A stretch of DNA of 64,000 nucleotides from Agrobacterium sp. RAC06 (GCF_001713475.1 NZ_CP016499.1:3291001-3355000); one strand, 5' to 3'. Shown: positions 1-9,201, counted from the first letter of the stretch. A program made the numbers and translations. Notes: generated by a model from the sequence alone, not told the origin.

Positions 1-130
1 CGGAGAGTGTCGGGCGTCCCCTGGACAGGCTGCGGCGCTCGCCCGCCTCGACAAAGCGCGTTTTCCGCAGTAATCCCAATCCCATGTGAAGGGGTGGCCT
101 CTTGCCATCCAATGGCCGGGAATGCGCCTC

Positions 131-1234
131 ATGAACGCCTCGACGAAGCCGACACCCCGTGCCGGGGTCATGGAGATCGCCGCCTATGTTCCTGGCAAGG
201 ACCATGCGGGCGGGGTTTCCCGCGTCTTCAAGTTGTCGTCCAATGAAACGCCGGTTGGTCCAAGCCCGAAGGCCATGGACGCCTTCCGCATGGCGGCCGA
301 AACGCTCGAGATCTATCCTGACGGACAGGCGCGCGTGCTGCGTGCTGCGATCGCCGAGGTGCATGGGCTGAACCCGGCCAACATCCTCTGCGGCAATGGT
401 TCGGGCGAGTTGCTGGCCCTGCTCGCCAACATCTATGTCGGGCCCGGCGACGAAGCCATCATCACCGAACATGGCTTCCTGCTCTATCGGATCCAGATCC
501 TGGCGGCCGGCGGCACGCCCGTGACGGTCAAGGAAGCCGATCGGCGCGTCGACGTGGATGCAATCCTTGCCGCCGTGACCGAGCGGACGAAAATCGTCTT
601 CCTCACCAATCCCGGCAATCCGACTGGCACCTATGTGCCCTATGCCGAGATCAAGCGACTGCATGCGGCCTTGCCGGCGCATGTCATCCTCGTGCTCGAC
701 GCCGCCTATGCGGAATATGTCCGCCGAAACGATTATGAGGCCGGTATCGCGCTCGTGTCTGCCAACCGCAACGTTGTGATGACCCGGACCTTCGCCAAGG
801 TCTACGGGCTGGCTGCTCTGCGCATCGGCTGGATCTATGGCCCCGCCGAGATCATCGACACGCTGAACCGGGTGCGCGGGCCGTTCAACATCAACACGCC
901 GGCACTTCTCGCCGGGGCTGCCGCCATGCACGACCAGGCGCATGTGGCGAAAGCCGTCGAGCATAACCAGGTCTGGCTCGCCCGGGTCTCGGAAGCGCTC
1001 ACCGCCCTTGGCCTCGAGGTCACGCCCTCGGTCACCAATTTCATCCTGATCCACTTCCCTGACCAGGACGGAAAGCGCGCGTCTGATGCCGATGCCTTCC
1101 TGACTTCGTGCGGCTTCGTCTTGCGCGCCGTCTCGTCCTATGGTTTTCCCAATGCACTCCGCATGACGATCGGCAGCGAGGAGGCCAATACCGGCGTCAT
1201 CACTGCCCTCACCGAATTCATGGAACGCACCTGA
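131..1234 (+). CDS. hisC: Histidinol-phosphate/aromatic aminotransferase (HisC family)
   Basis: A PLP-dependent class I/II aminotransferase of about 367 residues, the usual HisC length. The NPGNPTG motif lies near residue 160, and the PLP lysine is probably K223 in [11 protein letters not shown], which matches the family SKxxGLAGLR motif. I chose the ATG at 131 because the protein then begins close to the conserved PTPRAG segment; the ATG at 122 is also possible. Its stop overlaps the tyrC start (TGATG), so the two are translationally coupled. HisC paralogues coupled to tyrC are usually broad-specificity enzymes that also transaminate prephenate or aromatic keto acids, so it may serve tyrosine and phenylalanine synthesis as much as histidine synthesis. 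The family is certain; the substrate is inferred. Confidence 0.93.
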   Translation: MNASTKPTPRAGVMEIAAYVPGKDHAGGVSRVFKLSSNETPVGPSPKAMDAFRMAAETLEIYPDGQARVLRAAIAEVHGLNPANILCGNGSGELLALLANIYVGPGDEAIITEHGFLLYRIQILAAGGTPVTVKEADRRVDVDAILAAVTERTKIVFLTNPGNPTGTYVPYAEIKRLHAALPAHVILVLDAAYAEYVRRNDYEAGIALVSANRNVVMTRTFAKVYGLAALRIGWIYGPAEIIDTLNRVRGPFNINTPALLAGAAAMHDQAHVAKAVEHNQVWLARVSEALTALGLEVTPSVTNFILIHFPDQDGKRASDADAFLTSCGFVLRAVSSYGFPNALRMTIGSEEANTGVITALTEFMERT

Positions 1235-2157
1235 TGTCTGAAATCCTGTTCGACCGCATCGCCCTGATCGGTATCGGCCTCATCGGCTCGTCGATTGCCC
1301 GCGACGTGAAGAAGCTCGGGCTGGCTAAAGAGGTCGTCATCTCGACCCGCAGCGCCGAGACGCTGAAGCGGGCAGAAGAACTGGAGCTCGGTACTGCTTA
1401 TGTCGGGTCTGCCGCCGAGGCGGTCAAGGATGCCGATCTCGTCATCGTCTCCGTTCCCGTCGGCGCTTCGGAAGCGGTCGCCAAACAGATCGCGCCCAAC
1501 CTGAAGCTGGGCGCCATCGTCACTGATGTCGGCTCGACCAAGGCATCCGTCATCGCGCAGATGGCGCCGCATATGCCAGACGGTGTGCATTTCATTCCCG
1601 GTCATCCGCTGGCGGGTACGGAGAAGTCCGGTCCCGACGCCGGTTTTCCCGGCCTGTTCAAGGGGCGCTGGTGCATCTTCACGCCGCTCGAAGGTACGGA
1701 CGCGCAGGCGATGGCCCGTCTGCGCGGCTTCTGGGAGGCGCTGGGATCGATGTGTGACGAGATGGATGCGCAGCACCACGACAAGGTGCTGGCCATCGTC
1801 TCGCATCTGCCGCATATCATCGCCTACAACATCGTCGGCACGGCGGACGATCTGGAGGCCGTGACGGAATCGGAAGTCATCAAGTATTCCGCTTCGGGTT
1901 TCCGCGACTTCACCCGTCTGGCCGCTTCCGATCCGACCATGTGGCGGGATGTCTGCCTGCACAACAAGGATGCGATCCTCGAAATGCTGGCACGGTTTTC
2001 GGAGGATCTCGCCTATCTACAGCGGGCGATCCGTTGGGGCGAGGGCGACAAGCTGTTCGAACTCTTCTCGCGCACCCGCACCATCCGCCGCTCGATCGTC
2101 CAGGCAGGCCAGGATGTCGATGTGCCGGACTTCGGCCGTCACGCGCTCGACAAGTGA
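1234..2157 (+). CDS. tyrC: Prephenate/arogenate (cyclohexadienyl) dehydrogenase
   Basis: A cytosolic NAD(P)-dependent dehydrogenase of tyrosine synthesis, oxidatively decarboxylating prephenate or arogenate. The Rossmann glycine motif GIGLIGSS begins near residue 12, and the conserved GHPLAGTEKSG segment of the family follows near residues 124-134. It has 307 residues, normal for the stand-alone enzyme, with no fused chorismate mutase or ACT domain visible. The ATG overlaps the stop of the upstream aminotransferase gene, giving a two-gene operon that would supply the last two steps of tyrosine formation. It ends 15 bases before the stop of the convergent DUF2125 gene. Confidence 0.94.
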   Translation: MSEILFDRIALIGIGLIGSSIARDVKKLGLAKEVVISTRSAETLKRAEELELGTAYVGSAAEAVKDADLVIVSVPVGASEAVAKQIAPNLKLGAIVTDVGSTKASVIAQMAPHMPDGVHFIPGHPLAGTEKSGPDAGFPGLFKGRWCIFTPLEGTDAQAMARLRGFWEALGSMCDEMDAQHHDKVLAIVSHLPHIIAYNIVGTADDLEAVTESEVIKYSASGFRDFTRLAASDPTMWRDVCLHNKDAILEMLARFSEDLAYLQRAIRWGEGDKLFELFSRTRTIRRSIVQAGQDVDVPDFGRHALDK

Positions 2158-2161
2158 GCCA

Positions 2162-2187
2162 ATCCCGCCGCCTCAGAGGGGCGGGAT
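2162..2187. terminator. Hairpin between convergent tyrC and DUF2125 gene
   Basis: Perfect 8-base arms ATCCCGCC (2162-2169) and GGCGGGAT (2180-2187) surround a 10-base loop. The hairpin sits where the two convergent genes meet and overlaps the stop codon of the minus-strand gene (2173-2175). There is no T-run, so it is at best a weak or shared terminator. Confidence 0.35.
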
Positions 2188-3183
2188 CTGTCCAAGCGGG
2201 ATGAAGCCGAGCGATGCCACGCCATTCTGGATGGTGATCTCGGCTTCGCTGTCGTCGCGGCCGAAGGCGAGTGCCCGCAGCACGTTGGCGACATTGTCGA
2301 TCATGTCTGATTGCTCGGGATAAGCCGTCTTCACAGCATCGCGCCAGGCACGGATTTGCTCGACCTGCAACTTGATCCGCCCGGAGATCAGGCCGTCCTC
2401 ACCCACCTCGAAGGGGCCACTCAGCGTCAGGACGCGGCCTTCACCCATGTCGATCACCATGCGACGAATTTCGCCCCTCGTGCCGTAGAGCTTCTGCTCC
2501 TGTGCCACACGCGGATCGAGCAATCCGCCCTTGTCGGCAAAGGTGGCGTCGAGGCTCGCCGCCACGGGTGGAAGCGCGATCTGGGTGCCGTCGATCGAGA
2601 CCGAGACATCGCGCACCAGCGTCGCGTAGTCGAGATTGCCTTCGTTCTGGCGGACATGCGACTGGGCGCTCGGCGCCGTCATCTGCACCTGCAGGTTCGA
2701 CACGGTGGAGGTGACCGTCGCGCTGAGCCCTTCCATCATCAGCGAACTGCGCGACAGGCCTGATAGTCCGATGCGGAAGCTCGACTGCATGTTGGTCCAG
2801 TCCAGCGCCGTGTTGAAGCCGAGTGCCGAGCGGATTTCCGCCGGCCCGTCCAGTTCCCAGACGATATGGCCAGGATTGTAGATCTGGGCTGCGGCGCGCA
2901 TCGGGCCGAAGGAGGCGGCCACACCCTGGAAGTGATCGTCGAAGGCAAGTCGCGTGCAATTCAGCCGGAAGCGGAAAGGATAGCCGCCAAGCGTCGCATC
3001 CTCGCAGGTTGCGGTCACGCCTGCCGGATTTCCGCCGCCGAAGAAGGTCAGAATGCGTTTCTTCAGAAATTCCGCAGCAAAATACCAGCCGACACTATAG
3101 ACAGCGATGACGAGGACGATCAAAACGCCGAGCCGGACAACCTTTCGGCTGATCGTGCTTTCCGGCGCGGTCGACATGGCCAT
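2173..3183 (-). CDS. DUF2125 domain-containing membrane-anchored protein
   Basis: A 336-residue protein with one N-terminal membrane segment at about residues 17-35, followed by a long periplasmic-type domain. Overall pattern and length fit the alphaproteobacterial DUF2125 family, whose role is unknown. The C-terminal part, with alternating strands and repeated references to small beta units, resembles large envelope beta proteins only loosely. It diverges from the chaC gene with about 50 bases between starts and converges with tyrC. No catalytic motif is visible, so I assign no function. Confidence 0.75.
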   Translation of the reverse strand: MAMSTAPESTISRKVVRLGVLIVLVIAVYSVGWYFAAEFLKKRILTFFGGGNPAGVTATCEDATLGGYPFRFRLNCTRLAFDDHFQGVAASFGPMRAAAQIYNPGHIVWELDGPAEIRSALGFNTALDWTNMQSSFRIGLSGLSRSSLMMEGLSATVTSTVSNLQVQMTAPSAQSHVRQNEGNLDYATLVRDVSVSIDGTQIALPPVAASLDATFADKGGLLDPRVAQEQKLYGTRGEIRRMVIDMGEGRVLTLSGPFEVGEDGLISGRIKLQVEQIRAWRDAVKTAYPEQSDMIDNVANVLRALAFGRDDSEAEITIQNGVASLGFIPLGQIPPL

Positions 3184-3233
3184 GGGATGCTCCTCGTTGC
3201 GATCACTTCACGTGTCTTGGATTGGCGTGCGAT

Positions 3234-3761
3234 ATGGACGAATTTTGGGTCTTTGGCTACGGATCGCTGATGTGGAATCCGGGCTTTCCCTATGAAGAAA
3301 GAGTGCTTGCCCGGCTCGGCGGCTATCGTCGTTCCCTCTGTGTCCGCTCCTATGTTCACCGCGGAACCGAAGAGCGCCCTGGACTGGTCCTCGGGCTCGA
3401 CCGGGGCGGCTCCTGCAAGGGCGTCGCGTTCCGTGTCGCGCCATCTTCGTGGCAATCCACCGTTGACTATCTGCGCGAACGCGAACTCGTCACCAGCGTC
3501 TATCTTGAGCGCCACGTCCGCACCACGTTGGCCGACGGCCGCTCCGTAAGGGCACTCACCTACGTGATCGACCGGGCCCACCCGCAATATGCAGGCGCCG
3601 TCACGGTCGAGGAGGCGGCGCAGATCGTCGAGGGCGCCGTCGGTCGCTCGGGTCCCAATCCGGTCTATGTCGCCAACACCGTCGCCCATCTCAGGGAAAT
3701 CGGCATCCGTGACCACTGGCTCGAGAGCGTGGCTTCCGCCATCACCGCGAACGGAGCCTGA
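3234..3761 (+). CDS. chaC: Glutathione-specific gamma-glutamylcyclotransferase, ChaC type
   Basis: Predicted to cleave glutathione to 5-oxoproline and Cys-Gly in the cytosol. The N-terminal FGYGSLMWNPGF is the diagnostic substrate-binding loop of ChaC proteins, and YLRERELVTSVY around residue 80 carries the glutamate-containing family segment. The length, 175 residues, matches E. coli ChaC. I placed the start at ATG 3234 so that the protein begins MDEFWVFGYGS; an in-frame TTG at 3222 would add four residues. It stands alone on its strand between a DUF2125 gene and plsC, so no operon partner suggests a special role. Confidence 0.9.
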   Translation: MDEFWVFGYGSLMWNPGFPYEERVLARLGGYRRSLCVRSYVHRGTEERPGLVLGLDRGGSCKGVAFRVAPSSWQSTVDYLRERELVTSVYLERHVRTTLADGRSVRALTYVIDRAHPQYAGAVTVEEAAQIVEGAVGRSGPNPVYVANTVAHLREIGIRDHWLESVASAITANGA

Positions 3762-3792
3762 AGCCCCACACGTATTCCCGTGTTGAATGCGT

Positions 3793-4578
3793 TCAGAGTG
3801 CTCCGAGTTCCTTCAGCCTGTTCACGGCCGTGGGAGGCAGCGGCAGATGCGGGTTGTCCTTGGCCGTCTTGATCAGCAATTCGTCGCTTGCCGCCTCCAG
3901 GCGTTCCATCAGGGTTGCCTGCATGACATCGGGATCGAGACCCGGCTCGATCGGCGGCAGGATGCGGACGACGAAGTGACCCGGAAAGCGTAGGAACTTG
4001 CGGCGCGGCCAGAAGAGGCCGGGATGCATGGCGACGGGCACGACGGGCACGTTGATGTCGCGGTAGAGACGGGCGATGCCATATTTGTATTCCGGCGGCG
4101 CACCCGGCGGACGGCGGGTGCCCTCGGGATAGATGATCAGTTGTCGGCCATTGGCCATTTCCACCTTGGTCCGCTCGATGACCTGCGCCATGACCTTGCC
4201 CTTGGCGCCGCGATTGACCGGGATCATCCGCTGCTTGGCGACATACCAGCCGAAGACCGGGATCCACATCAGTTCCCGCTTCAGGATATAGACCGGATCA
4301 TCCAGCCAGGGCAGCAGCGCATAGGTGTCCCAGAAGGACTGGTGCTTCGGCGCCAGGATGTAGCCGCCGTTCTTCGGAATGTTCTCCAGCCCCTCGACCG
4401 TAAACGTCGTGCCGACGATCTTCTCCATCAGCCAGTGATTGGCGCGCGCCCAGTCCTTCGGCACGAAGAAGGCCTTCTTGCGCGGCAAGAGGAAGTAGAT
4501 CGGAAACAGCACGATCATCCGGATGATGATGTTCGCGTAAAAGGCGATGTTGAAGATGATGGAACGCAGGGCAATCAT
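3793..4578 (-). CDS. plsC: 1-acyl-sn-glycerol-3-phosphate acyltransferase
   Basis: A membrane-associated acyltransferase adding the second acyl chain in phosphatidic acid synthesis. The HX4D catalytic motif is H79-D84 in KHQSFWD, and the phosphate-binding IYPEGTRR lies at about residues 149-156. A hydrophobic segment near residues 10-32 anchors it. The length of 261 residues is normal. It is the last gene of a possible YdcF-plsC unit on the minus strand, with about 80 bases between them. Related acyltransferases act on ornithine lipids (OlsA), so the exact acceptor is an inference. Confidence 0.9.
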   Translation of the reverse strand: MIALRSIIFNIAFYANIIIRMIVLFPIYFLLPRKKAFFVPKDWARANHWLMEKIVGTTFTVEGLENIPKNGGYILAPKHQSFWDTYALLPWLDDPVYILKRELMWIPVFGWYVAKQRMIPVNRGAKGKVMAQVIERTKVEMANGRQLIIYPEGTRRPPGAPPEYKYGIARLYRDINVPVVPVAMHPGLFWPRRKFLRFPGHFVVRILPPIEPGLDPDVMQATLMERLEAASDELLIKTAKDNPHLPLPPTAVNRLKELGAL

Positions 4579-4659
4579 GATCTGGAGCTCTCGAGGGCGG
4601 GCGAAACCGTCATTAGAGCAAAAGTCCCGCCAGCAAAAGCGCTAGCTTCTTCTTGCTGG

Positions 4660-5391
4660 TCAGGATGTGCGTCCAGATTCGGTGATTTCGCCGTCCGGGC
4701 GCAGGCCCTGATCCCGGCTCCATCCGGTCACGCCCCTAACATAGGCAATCACCGTCTTTCCGTATTCGGCCAGCATGGTGCGCATCGCATCCGGCTCGCT
4801 GTACCAAGCGCGCGTCTTTAGATCGGCATTGACCACGGGATAGCCGATGAATTCGGTCTCCGGATCGCTGCGGCGCAACTCCATCAGGCTGCGTGAAAGA
4901 TGGTAGTTGCTGGTGACGACCAGGATGGAGCGATAGCCCTTGTCGCGGATCCAGATCGCCGTCTCGTTGGCATTGCCGATCGTGTCGATCGCGGCGTAAC
5001 CGATGTCGACGCAGCATTCGAAGATGTCAGGCGAGGTGCGCGTCGCCTTGCGGATCTGCCCTGCGGTGGTCGAGGGATTGACCCCCGAGATCAGAAGTCT
5101 TTCGCCGTAGCCGCGCTTCAGAAGATCGATCGCCTGCTCGATGCGCTGGTAACCTCCGGTCAGAACGACGATCGCATCCGCCTTCACCGTCTCGGGTGGC
5201 CGCATGTTACTCACCGAATCAGCGAAGATCAGAAAACCGGCCACCAGCACCGCGGCGCTGAGGATCACCAGCATCCCGCCATAGCGCAAAGCCCGGCGTA
5301 TCAGGCCTTTGCGCGCAAAGAGGCCGTCTCCGGAAGGAGGGCGGCCGCCGTCACGCAGCGGTTGATTCGAGGTCATCCGATCCATGCTCAT
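4660..5391 (-). CDS. YdcF-family (DUF218) membrane protein
   Basis: One N-terminal membrane segment (LVILSAAVLVAGFLIFAD region) is followed by a DUF218 domain. Family landmarks are ADAIVVLTGGYQRIEQA, GERLLISG and, near the middle, the NANETAIW segment with SNYHLSRS after it. Members include SanA and ElyC of E. coli, which affect envelope integrity and undecaprenyl-phosphate carrier use, but no reaction is firmly known. The start is uncertain: in-frame starts lie at 5418, 5391 and 5376. It follows ftsX on the same strand by about 70 bases and precedes plsC, a context of envelope genes. Confidence 0.82.
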   Translation of the reverse strand: MSMDRMTSNQPLRDGGRPPSGDGLFARKGLIRRALRYGGMLVILSAAVLVAGFLIFADSVSNMRPPETVKADAIVVLTGGYQRIEQAIDLLKRGYGERLLISGVNPSTTAGQIRKATRTSPDIFECCVDIGYAAIDTIGNANETAIWIRDKGYRSILVVTSNYHLSRSLMELRRSDPETEFIGYPVVNADLKTRAWYSEPDAMRTMLAEYGKTVIAYVRGVTGWSRDQGLRPDGEITESGRTS

Positions 5392-5461
5392 AGCCCGTGA
5401 ATAGCCGGGATTTCCCACAGCGAACAGGCGGCTTTAAGGCAAGTCAACATGCGAGATTTCG

Positions 5462-6484
5462 TCAATCGTCGAGAAGGCCGTCCGTGCGGGCCGGATCGGA
5501 GCGAATGAGATCGATTTCATAGATCGTGCGCATGACCGTCAGGCGCGCGGTAATGGTGGTCAGAAGCGCAATCACGATCATCGTCGCGAAGATGCCGAGA
5601 TAGCCGCCCCAGCCGATCGTGAAGGTGCCAAACAGTGCCGTCGCCTGGTCGCTTTCCGGGGTTGCCAGCGACCGGCTTTGCCAGAAACTGGCAAGCGCAA
5701 AAAAGCTTGCTGCCAGCACCGCCCCGACGGCGGCGCCCTTCATGCTGATCTTCAGAAAGTGTTTCTGAAATTCCTGGGCGACGAAGCTGCCCTCGGCGCC
5801 GACGAAATGCAGCACTTCGATGATGTGGCGGTTGCCTGACAAAGCGCCGCGCGTCGCAAAAACCACCGTCAGCACCATGGCCGTGAAGACGAGGATCAGG
5901 ATGCCCGAGCCGATCAGCACCGTCGTGCGCGCCATCTGCACCAACCGGTCCACCCAGGTGCGGTGATCGTCGAGGAAGGCCTGTGGCACTTCTTCATTCA
6001 GGAGCGCGCGCATGGCGTCGAAGTCGGGCGGATTGGTCTCGTCGATGGTAATGACGATTAGCCGAGGAACGGGGAGGTCTTCGAGGTTGAGCCCCGTGCC
6101 GAGCCAGGGTTCGAGCAGGCGCGCGGTCGCTCCGTCGTCCATGATCTGGCCGTCGCGGGTTCCAACGAAGGTGAGCGCCAGATCGCGCGCCTTGACGAGG
6201 GCGGCCCCCATGTCGAGGCCTTCTTCGGGTTTGATCTGGATGGTGATCTCGCGAGAGATCTGGCTTTGCCAGCCGGCGGCCGTGGCGCGGACCATGGAAA
6301 CGCCGCCCAGCGTCAGGCAGGCGAGGAAGGCCATGATGGCGATCACCACCATCAGCGCATTGCCCTGGATGTTGGATGGCGGCAGGATCGGGCCTGTTGG
6401 CCTCACCGTCATCTCGACGCGGCGCTTCTTCTGACCAGGGGTCTGGTTAGCGTTCTGATTGGGGTTCTGGGTGATCTCATTCAT
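5462..6484 (-). CDS. ftsX: Cell division ABC transporter permease FtsX
   Basis: The membrane partner of FtsE; together they couple the divisome to periplasmic peptidoglycan hydrolases. The 340-residue protein has a polar, Asn/Gln-rich N-terminus, a first membrane segment near residues 42-65, a periplasmic loop, and three further membrane segments in the C-terminal half, the expected FtsX topology. Its start overlaps the 3' end of ftsE by 8 bases, so they are co-transcribed and probably coupled. The N-terminal cytosolic tail is rather long, as in other rhizobia. Confidence 0.92.
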   Translation of the reverse strand: MNEITQNPNQNANQTPGQKKRRVEMTVRPTGPILPPSNIQGNALMVVIAIMAFLACLTLGGVSMVRATAAGWQSQISREITIQIKPEEGLDMGAALVKARDLALTFVGTRDGQIMDDGATARLLEPWLGTGLNLEDLPVPRLIVITIDETNPPDFDAMRALLNEEVPQAFLDDHRTWVDRLVQMARTTVLIGSGILILVFTAMVLTVVFATRGALSGNRHIIEVLHFVGAEGSFVAQEFQKHFLKISMKGAAVGAVLAASFFALASFWQSRSLATPESDQATALFGTFTIGWGGYLGIFATMIVIALLTTITARLTVMRTIYEIDLIRSDPARTDGLLDD

Positions 6485-7136
6485 AGATGTCGAGCCGCCC
6501 GTCGGTCAGGATCATCCGGCGCGCATCCACCTGGTCCATCAATGCGAGATCGTGGGTGGCGATCACCACCGCGGTGCCGAGACGGTTGAGTTCCAGGAAA
6601 AGGCTCAAGAGCCTGCGCGCCATCGGCGGGTCTACATTGCCCGTCGGCTCGTCGGCGAGCAGGATTTCCGGCCGGTCGATCAGAGCGCGGGCGATCGCCA
6701 CGCGCTGCTTCTCGCCGCCCGAGAGCACTGGCGGCAGCACATTGATGCGCTCGCCGAGGCCCACCCATTTCAAGAGTTCGATGACATCCTGCTTGTAGGT
6801 CTGCTCGGCCTTGCCGCGTACGCGCAAGGGAAGCGCCACGTTCTCATAGGTCGTCAGGTGGTCGAGCAGGCGGAAATCCTGAAAGACGATGCCGACGCGA
6901 CGGCGCAGCATCGGCAGCTCATTGCGGGGTATGCTGGTGATGTCGCGGCCGAAGCTCTTGATCAGTCCGCGCGTCGGCTGCAGCGACATGAAGAGCAGGC
7001 GCAGAAGCGTCGTCTTGCCGGCGCCCGACGGCCCGGTCAGGAACTGGAAGGATCCCTTCGGCAGGTCGAAGGTCAGGTCGCGGAGGATCTCCGGTCCCAT
7101 CCCATAGCGCAGGCCGACATTTTCGAAATGGATCAA
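6477..7136 (-). CDS. ftsE: Cell division ATP-binding protein FtsE
   Basis: The ATPase of the FtsEX complex. Walker A GPSGAGKT is at residues 35-42, the signature LSGGEKQRVAIARAL lies near residue 135, and Walker B ILLADEPTG follows. I chose a TTG at 7136, which gives a 219-residue protein starting MIHFENVGLRYG, as in related FtsE proteins. The ATG at 7205 would add 23 arginine/threonine/proline-rich residues with no similarity to the family. Neither start has a good Shine-Dalgarno sequence. The gene is followed by ftsX with an 8-base overlap. Confidence 0.93.
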   Translation of the reverse strand: MIHFENVGLRYGMGPEILRDLTFDLPKGSFQFLTGPSGAGKTTLLRLLFMSLQPTRGLIKSFGRDITSIPRNELPMLRRRVGIVFQDFRLLDHLTTYENVALPLRVRGKAEQTYKQDVIELLKWVGLGERINVLPPVLSGGEKQRVAIARALIDRPEILLADEPTGNVDPPMARRLLSLFLELNRLGTAVVIATHDLALMDQVDARRMILTDGRLDIYE

Positions 7137-7336
7137 AGGGGGCCCAGTCTGACGTGTCCGAGGTCTGGGGCGCGTAAACGACGATCGTAAACGGCCGGTA
7201 AACATGCCCCGGGGCGCCGGGCTTTCTCAGCCGTCTTTCCGAAGCATTAACCAATTGAATTTACGACTGGTGAGGATTCGTTTCAACCGCCGACTTTCGG
7301 GGTATCCGATTTTGGCTGTGCGAAAGGTCCGCACAC

Positions 7337-7990
7337 ATGAGTGCTTTCCGTTATCAGAAGCAGGCCGCCGCCACGGACCTCGATCTCCTGCCGCCGGATC
7401 GTGCCCGTCGACGGATCGATCACCAGCACCAGCGTGCGACCCGTCACGAAGTCGTGGATGCGCAGTTCGTCACGGTCCGGGAGGCACCCAAGGCGTCGCC
7501 ACGCCCGGATGCGTCCGCGTCTTCCGCAGCCGTCGCCCCTGATCTGCGTGCGATCCTCCGTCATGCGACCGATGCCGTCGAACAGCGCCTGCAACGGCTG
7601 TCGGACGTCGCCTTTTCGCTGCTTGTGGCGATTGCCTTTGTCTCCATCTTCTCGCTTGCCGGACAATTGGTCTTTGGCGGTGGCGAGCATCCGGAGATTG
7701 CCGCCAAGCCGCTTGACTTCACGCATGTCAATCTGACGCCACAGGACCGCAACGGAATGCGTGTTCTTCTGCTCAATGCCATCGTCGAGAACCGCACCGC
7801 CCGGGAAGTGTCGCTGCCGAAGCTCAGGGCCGATCTTCTCATCGACGGGCAGGTGATCGCCAGCACCTATATCGAGCCGCCGGTCGCGAGCCTGGATGGC
7901 GGCGAGAGCCGCGGCATCGTCACCCGTCTCCAGCATCCCGATGGAAAAACGCCGGAAGTCCGGCTTTCCTTCGAAGAGTCGGGTGCCTAA
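7337..7990 (+). CDS. Single-pass membrane protein with DUF3426-like periplasmic domain
   Basis: A 217-residue protein: polar, proline- and alanine-rich first 90 residues, one membrane segment around residues 98-113 (FSLLVAIAFVSIFSLAG), then a domain with the pattern VLLLNAIVENRTARE and a Gly-Gly turn before the C-terminus. That resembles the DUF3426 part of MJ0042 zinc-ribbon proteins that rhizobia often carry next to ftsE. The zinc ribbon (two CxxC pairs) normally found at the N-terminus is absent here, since the N-terminal part has no cysteine. It is divergent from ftsE. Function is unknown. Confidence 0.7.
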   Translation: MSAFRYQKQAAATDLDLLPPDRARRRIDHQHQRATRHEVVDAQFVTVREAPKASPRPDASASSAAVAPDLRAILRHATDAVEQRLQRLSDVAFSLLVAIAFVSIFSLAGQLVFGGGEHPEIAAKPLDFTHVNLTPQDRNGMRVLLLNAIVENRTAREVSLPKLRADLLIDGQVIASTYIEPPVASLDGGESRGIVTRLQHPDGKTPEVRLSFEESGA

Positions 7991-8072
7991 GCCCTTGCCA
8001 GTGTGCTAAGGCCCTTGCCTTTCCGGCATGCCGCCGGCCAAGGACCTGAGGTCGACAAGCAAGGAGTTCCCC

Positions 8073-8615
8073 ATGCCCGTAGTTCGCGGAAAGAACATCG
8101 AACCGCTCTTTACCGCCGAGCAGATCCGGCAGCGTAATCTCGAACTCGCCCAGGATATCATCAAGGGTCCCTGCGACGACCTTCTGGTCATTTCGGTGCT
8201 GAAGGGCTCATTCATCTTCGCCGCCGACCTCATTCGTGCGTTGCATGATGTGGGTCTTGCCCCGGAAGTCGAGTTCATCACCCTGTCCAGCTATGGCACA
8301 GGCACGGTCTCCCAGGGCGTGAAGATCATCAAGGACATCGATAGCGACGTGAAGGGGCGCAACATCCTCCTGATCGACGATATTCTGGAGTCCGGCCGTA
8401 CCCTGCTTTTCGCCAAGGAACTGATGTTCGAGCGTGGCGCGGCAAACGTCACGATCGCCGTGCTTCTCGACAAGAAAGTGAAGCGAAAAGAACAGTTTGA
8501 GGCTGATTATGTCGGCTTCGAATGCCCCGACTATTTCGTCGTGGGCTACGGAATGGATGTGGCCTATGCCTTCCGCGAACTGCCGTTCGTCGGCGTCGTC
8601 ACCGGAGACGCGTGA
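8073..8615 (+). CDS. hpt: Hypoxanthine phosphoribosyltransferase
   Basis: Purine salvage enzyme converting hypoxanthine (and guanine) with PRPP to nucleotides in the cytosol. The PRPP-binding loop ILLIDDILESGRTL lies near residue 98, with the two acidic residues followed by SGRT in place of the common DTGLT. The length of 180 residues is typical. The start at ATG 8073 is set by an AAGGAG Shine-Dalgarno at 8061-8066; an upstream in-frame ATG at 8028 lacks one. It lies alone between the DUF3426-like gene and cpdR. Confidence 0.93.
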   Translation: MPVVRGKNIEPLFTAEQIRQRNLELAQDIIKGPCDDLLVISVLKGSFIFAADLIRALHDVGLAPEVEFITLSSYGTGTVSQGVKIIKDIDSDVKGRNILLIDDILESGRTLLFAKELMFERGAANVTIAVLLDKKVKRKEQFEADYVGFECPDYFVVGYGMDVAYAFRELPFVGVVTGDA

Positions 8616-8671
8616 GCTGTTTCGAAACGGAACATCTTGCCATCTGATGGCAGTGACCTGTTAACCATCGC

Positions 8672-8690
8672 GCCGGACTGCATGTCCGGC
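8672..8690. terminator. Perfect hairpin between hpt and cpdR
   Basis: Arms GCCGGAC (8672-8678) and GTCCGGC (8684-8690) enclose a five-base loop. It could end hpt transcription, but no T-run follows, so it may instead be a structure in the cpdR leader. Confidence 0.3.
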
Positions 8691-8765
8691 GTTTACCACT
8701 CGACAAGGAAAGTCTGGTGATTTGCCTCTCGCAAGGCTCAAATGACGCGGGAGAAAACTTCAACC

Positions 8766-9125
8766 ATGGCGAGAATCCTCATCACCGAAGACGAAGACTC
8801 CCTGCGTTCGTTCGTGGCCAGGGCGCTCCGCCTCGACGGTCACGAGACGCATGAAGCCGCCGATGGCGCGGAAGGTCTCGAAAAGCTCTCCGAAGGCGCC
8901 TTTGACCTGCTTCTGTCGGATATCCGCATGCCCGTCATGGACGGCATCGAGCTTGCGCATCGCGCCCATTCCGAGTTTCCGGCCATGAAAATCCTGCTGA
9001 TGACCGGCTATGCCGAGCAGCGCGAACGTGCAGACGACCTCTCGGCAAAAATCGTCGACGTCGTCTCCAAGCCCTTTGCCCTGCCTGACATCCGCAAGGC
9101 CGTCGCTTCGGCGCTCGCCGGCTGA
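8766..9125 (+). CDS. cpdR: Single-domain response regulator CpdR
   Basis: A 119-residue stand-alone receiver domain. The acidic pocket is EDED at residues 8-11, the phosphoacceptor is D52 in SDIRMPVMDG, the switch threonine is in LLMTGYAE, and the conserved lysine is in SKPF near residue 104. Length, the MARILITEDEDSLR start and the phylogenetic setting match CpdR, which in Caulobacter and Sinorhizobium directs ClpXP to degrade cell-cycle substrates when unphosphorylated. The start at 8766 is preceded by GCGGGAG about 10 bases upstream. A hairpin follows the gene. Confidence 0.9.
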   Translation: MARILITEDEDSLRSFVARALRLDGHETHEAADGAEGLEKLSEGAFDLLLSDIRMPVMDGIELAHRAHSEFPAMKILLMTGYAEQRERADDLSAKIVDVVSKPFALPDIRKAVASALAG

Positions 9126-9153
9126 GGCAGCCGACTACATCGCTCAACAAACA

Positions 9154-9183
9154 AACGCCCGCTGATGCGGGCGTTGTCGTTTC
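9154..9183 (+). terminator. Terminator-like hairpin after cpdR
   Basis: Arms AACGCCCGC (9154-9162) and GCGGGCGTT (9167-9175) with loop TGAT, followed by GTCGTTTC. The position, 28 bases after the cpdR stop and before the convergent TIGR02302 gene, fits an intrinsic terminator with a poor T-tract. Confidence 0.6.
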
Positions 9184-9201
9184 TGCAAAACCGCTACGGC
9201 C

